15,078 nucleotides of DNA from positions 1 to 15,078 of the forward strand of contig CACYEO010000072.1 of NCBI GenBank assembly GCA_902773475.1, written 5' to 3'. How positions within the stretch are numbered: position 1 is the first letter of the stretch; each line of letters opens with the position of its first letter. The translations under genes and the position numbers were made by a program. The stretch comes from an uncultured bacterium. Its GTDB lineage: Bacteria; Verrucomicrobiota; Kiritimatiellia; RFP12; UBA1067. Shown here piece after piece: positions 12,973 to 15,078 of the stretch. The notes below the pieces were generated by a model. The model was not told where the DNA came from. It searched no databases and was given only the letters and a program-made list of their open reading frames with translations.

Positions 12973-14637
12973 TCAGCCGGCACCGGATATCGACAAAAGC
13001 GGCACGCCTTTGAGCCCGCTGTCGTATATGCGGCGCACCTCGCCGTGGGAAAGCGTCCTCGTCCAGAGCGCAAAATCGTCGATGTCGCCGAAGAATGGAA
13101 ATTTATACTTCCCAGTGCCGTCCTGTCCGATGCGGAACGGCATGCCGCTCGAAATCTCCGCGCCAGACACGTTTTCGGACATCATGTAGAGATTTCCGTC
13201 GCGTCCCCCCTGGTAGAAGCGCAACACGCCGTGCCTGTCGCACGTTGCCGCATAGAAGACCCATTCTCCGTATTCTATGTCGTACGGTCCAAGGTCGTTG
13301 CGTCTCCGGCCGGAGATTCCAGTGTTGAACGCCACTCCCGGCAGATTCTTTTTCACATGCTTCGTGGGGAATCGTTTTGAAGCGACAAGCGCTATGCCTG
13401 GATTCAGCCCGGACTTCCAGTCTTTGTTGCCGAACACGAGCGGGTCGCCACTCTGTTTTTTCGGCATCCGGACCCACGCGGCGAATGCGAAATCTCCGCC
13501 GTTTTCAAATGCAAGATTCTCTGAACCTTCAAGCACGATCCCGCACCCGCCGTCCGCATCGGCTTCGACATGGAGACAGCCGCTTGCGAAAAGGCCATTT
13601 TTCGAAAGCGCGGTCTTGCGTCCGGCGATTCTGGGCTCGGGTCCGCCGGCTGCTTTATTCTCCAATCTGCCGCCGTCGAACGGGAGATATACGGCGAGAC
13701 CGTCCCTTAAAGCGCGGGGATTGTCTTTTTCTGCTTTCCCGCCGATTGCTTCGCCGTCAAGCCCCATTCCCGAAAAATCGACGCCGAAATGCTTCAGCAC
13801 CGTAGGCGCGACATCGTAGTTGTGCGGCGTTCCCGGCATGCGTCCCTGCGCCATGCCGCGTCCTGAAACGAGTATAGGAACGGTTGTCGCATGTCCGTGC
13901 ATCATGCCGTGTCCGTTCGAATAGCCGCCATGGTCGGCCGTAACGATTACGAGCCAGTCTTCCTTGTCGAACGCCGGACGCGATGCGATGGCTTCAAGCG
14001 CATCTCCTATCGCGCTGTCGGCAAGATAGATGCTGTTCAAATAGCCCGACGAATACGGATAGTAGCCGAAACCGTGTCCGCCGTGATCGGGATAGTCGAT
14101 ATGCCAGAGGATTGCGTCGGGCGCGTCCGGTGCGGCAAGGCGGGCGGGGATGTTCTTCGCGTTGGCCCCGTCGGTGCCGTGGACGAACTCGATTTCCAGA
14201 CATGGAGAAATGCTTTCGTCCCATTTCCAGGAATACGCGAACACCGCCTTCATGTCCGGTCTGGCCGCAACGAGTCTCGCCAGGAAACTCGGCCATTTCG
14301 CGTGGTCGCACATGTTCTTTCCGTTGCCGGGAGTCCTGTGCTTTGCGAATGTCACGCCGCAGGCTATTGCTATATGGTTGGGCCCGCTGATGGTAGCCGC
14401 GTCGAGAATCGTGCTGGCGGTCATCGACCATGCGCATTTGTATTCCTTCCGCCAATTCCCGTCGCGGAGCATCCTGATATTCCGCGCGCAGGCGTTTTCC
14501 ACTGCGTCGGCTCTCATGCCGTCGAGCATGATGACGAGCGCCTTCGGCTTCAGAGCCTCGTCCGCCCGGGCCGCGTACGGCGCGAAAAACACCGCAGCGG
14601 CTGCAAAAGCGATTAATGCGTTTTTTCCGGTATTCAT
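12973..14637 (-). CDS. Secreted type I phosphodiesterase/alkaline-phosphatase-fold enzyme with C-terminal LamG-like domain
   Basis: This 554-residue protein has a signal peptide (about 1-25, ending AARA). Residues about 30-300 are an alkaline-phosphatase-superfamily domain of the nucleotide pyrophosphatase/phosphodiesterase type: Asp39 in MLDGMRADA, nucleophile region ISGPNH (83-88), PDHGGHG (183-189; Asp184, His188), TADHGG (233-238; Asp235, His236) and His249. The usual nucleophile Thr of TxPNH is Ser84. No CxPxR sulfatase motif exists, so it is not a formylglycine sulfatase. Residues about 314-545 form a concanavalin/LamG-like sandwich (YLPFDG, FAAWVRM, EWVFYAATCD, FFGDIDDFALWTRTLS), likely glycan-binding. 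GGAG precedes the ATG. It starts 15 bases after the GH97 stop, so the two are probably co-transcribed and act together on an extracellular glycan or glycoconjugate. Substrate unknown. Confidence 0.85.
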   Translation of the reverse strand: MNTGKNALIAFAAAAVFFAPYAARADEALKPKALVIMLDGMRADAVENACARNIRMLRDGNWRKEYKCAWSMTASTILDAATISGPNHIAIACGVTFAKHRTPGNGKNMCDHAKWPSFLARLVAARPDMKAVFAYSWKWDESISPCLEIEFVHGTDGANAKNIPARLAAPDAPDAILWHIDYPDHGGHGFGYYPYSSGYLNSIYLADSAIGDALEAIASRPAFDKEDWLVIVTADHGGYSNGHGMMHGHATTVPILVSGRGMAQGRMPGTPHNYDVAPTVLKHFGVDFSGMGLDGEAIGGKAEKDNPRALRDGLAVYLPFDGGRLENKAAGGPEPRIAGRKTALSKNGLFASGCLHVEADADGGCGIVLEGSENLAFENGGDFAFAAWVRMPKKQSGDPLVFGNKDWKSGLNPGIALVASKRFPTKHVKKNLPGVAFNTGISGRRRNDLGPYDIEYGEWVFYAATCDRHGVLRFYQGGRDGNLYMMSENVSGAEISSGMPFRIGQDGTGKYKFPFFGDIDDFALWTRTLSHGEVRRIYDSGLKGVPLLSISGAG

Positions 14638-14652
14638 GCCGTTTCTCCGGTT

Positions 14653-15078
14653 TCAGCCCCTGCCGGCGCTGTAAACACGCCGAACGAAAGATGCGGTCCA
14701 GCCCCCGCCTGGCGCCATGCGCACTTTGATTTTCTCCCCGGCGCGGACAGTGCGTGCAGTGCGCTTCCAATGTTCTGGGAAACGCGCAGCGTCTTCGGCG
14801 TCCGAAAACGCCGTCATCTCCCATTCGCCATCTCCGAGGAACGACGTGTCTATTTCGATTTCGCGGGAAGACCAATTCGTAATTGCGCCGACATGCCACG
14901 TTCCGCCGCGTCTTCTTGCAACGGCGGCGAACCTTCCGATCTCGCCGCAAAGCCCTTTCGTTTCGTCCCACACGGTCGGGACGGACGCGATGAAGCGGGC
15001 GCATTCGGGATTGCGCCGGTACGCGCTTGGAGAGTCGCACATCATCTGAAGCGGCACGGGGAAGAGCGTGTAGAGCGC
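14653..15078 (-). CDS. Glycoside hydrolase family 97, C-terminal part (5' end outside window)
   Basis: The frame is open to the right edge, giving 141 C-terminal residues. The end of the catalytic barrel appears as FPVPLQMMCDSPSAY followed by the GH97 signature VPTVWDETK and EIGRFAAVARRRGGTWHVGAITNW; the rest is the C-terminal beta-sandwich (GH97_C). GH97 enzymes are calcium-dependent alpha-glucosidases (SusB-like, inverting) or alpha-galactosidases (retaining). The residues that separate the two groups lie outside the window, so specificity is open. The usual secretion signal would also be outside. The first methionine-like codon visible is not the start, because conserved residues extend upstream of it to the edge. 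Followed directly by the secreted phosphodiesterase. Confidence 0.88.
   Translation of the reverse strand, partial: ALYTLFPVPLQMMCDSPSAYRRNPECARFIASVPTVWDETKGLCGEIGRFAAVARRRGGTWHVGAITNWSSREIEIDTSFLGDGEWEMTAFSDAEDAARFPEHWKRTARTVRAGEKIKVRMAPGGGWTASFVRRVYSAGRG

Noticed and set aside
12119..13380. Overlapping plus-strand open frames of about 360 codons antisense to nadE and the phosphodiesterase
   Set aside because: They cross an intergenic gap and promoter, have no family features, and the minus-strand genes are convincing.
12973..14637. Formylglycine sulfatase
   Set aside because: No CxPxR or SxPxR motif; nucleophile region is SGPNH and the PDxxGH and ADHG motifs fit the NPP-type phosphodiesterase group.
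13994..15040. Minus-strand open frame of 348 codons in another phase over the phosphodiesterase and GH97
   Set aside because: Arg-rich shadow; the true frames show catalytic motifs and a signal peptide.

Overview
The window is chromosomal DNA of a GC-rich bacterium with tightly packed operons, many 4-base start/stop overlaps, no mobile elements, no CRISPR and no rRNA. An FGly-independent phosphodiesterase/LamG secreted enzyme next to a GH97 glycosidase, tandem BPL_N (glutamine-amidotransferase-like) domains and a glutamine-dependent-type NadE suggest a carbohydrate-degrading, Gram-negative-type bacterium. A member of the PVC group (Kiritimatiellota/Lentisphaerota-like) is my best guess, but this is inference from gene content, not a proven assignment.

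Layout. 2-97: 3' end of an unidentified gene. 98-237: a highly self-complementary intergenic element followed by an extended -10 box placed almost on the start codon. 238-2947 (+): an operon of a lipoprotein, a metal-type ABC ATPase with a Cys/His-rich tail, its ABC-3 permease, and a small coiled-coil membrane protein. 2981-5211 (-): rarA then htpX, translationally coupled, convergent with the first operon. 5212-5281: AT-rich gap. 5282-6097 (-): panB with its own start-proximal promoter. 6115-8358 (-): a 747-residue secreted protein that is an internal duplication of a two-part module. 8433-8533: divergent promoters, one for that gene and one for a tRNA-Arg(ACG)/initiator tRNA-Met pair (8550-8706), which ends in a strong terminator. 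8789-12921 (-): operon nadE, HD-domain hydrolase, PHP phosphoesterase, rdgB, i.e. NAD synthesis plus nucleotide house-cleaning. 12973-15078 (-): GH97 glycosidase (3' part only) followed by a secreted phosphodiesterase fused to a LamG-like domain.

The most striking signals are not genes. The octamer GGGGGAGG (and overlapping exact matches to GGGNAGGG) occurs far more often than composition predicts and is strictly strand-polar: all copies up to 4552 lie on the - strand and all copies from 6461 onward lie on the + strand. The switch does not follow gene direction. It looks like a KOPS/Chi-like architectural motif with a divergence point near 4.6-6.5 kb, either a replication origin-like junction or an inversion edge. 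Second, three operon-leading genes have TGnTATAAT-type boxes ending 6-9 bases before ATG with no ribosome binding site, which predicts leaderless mRNAs.
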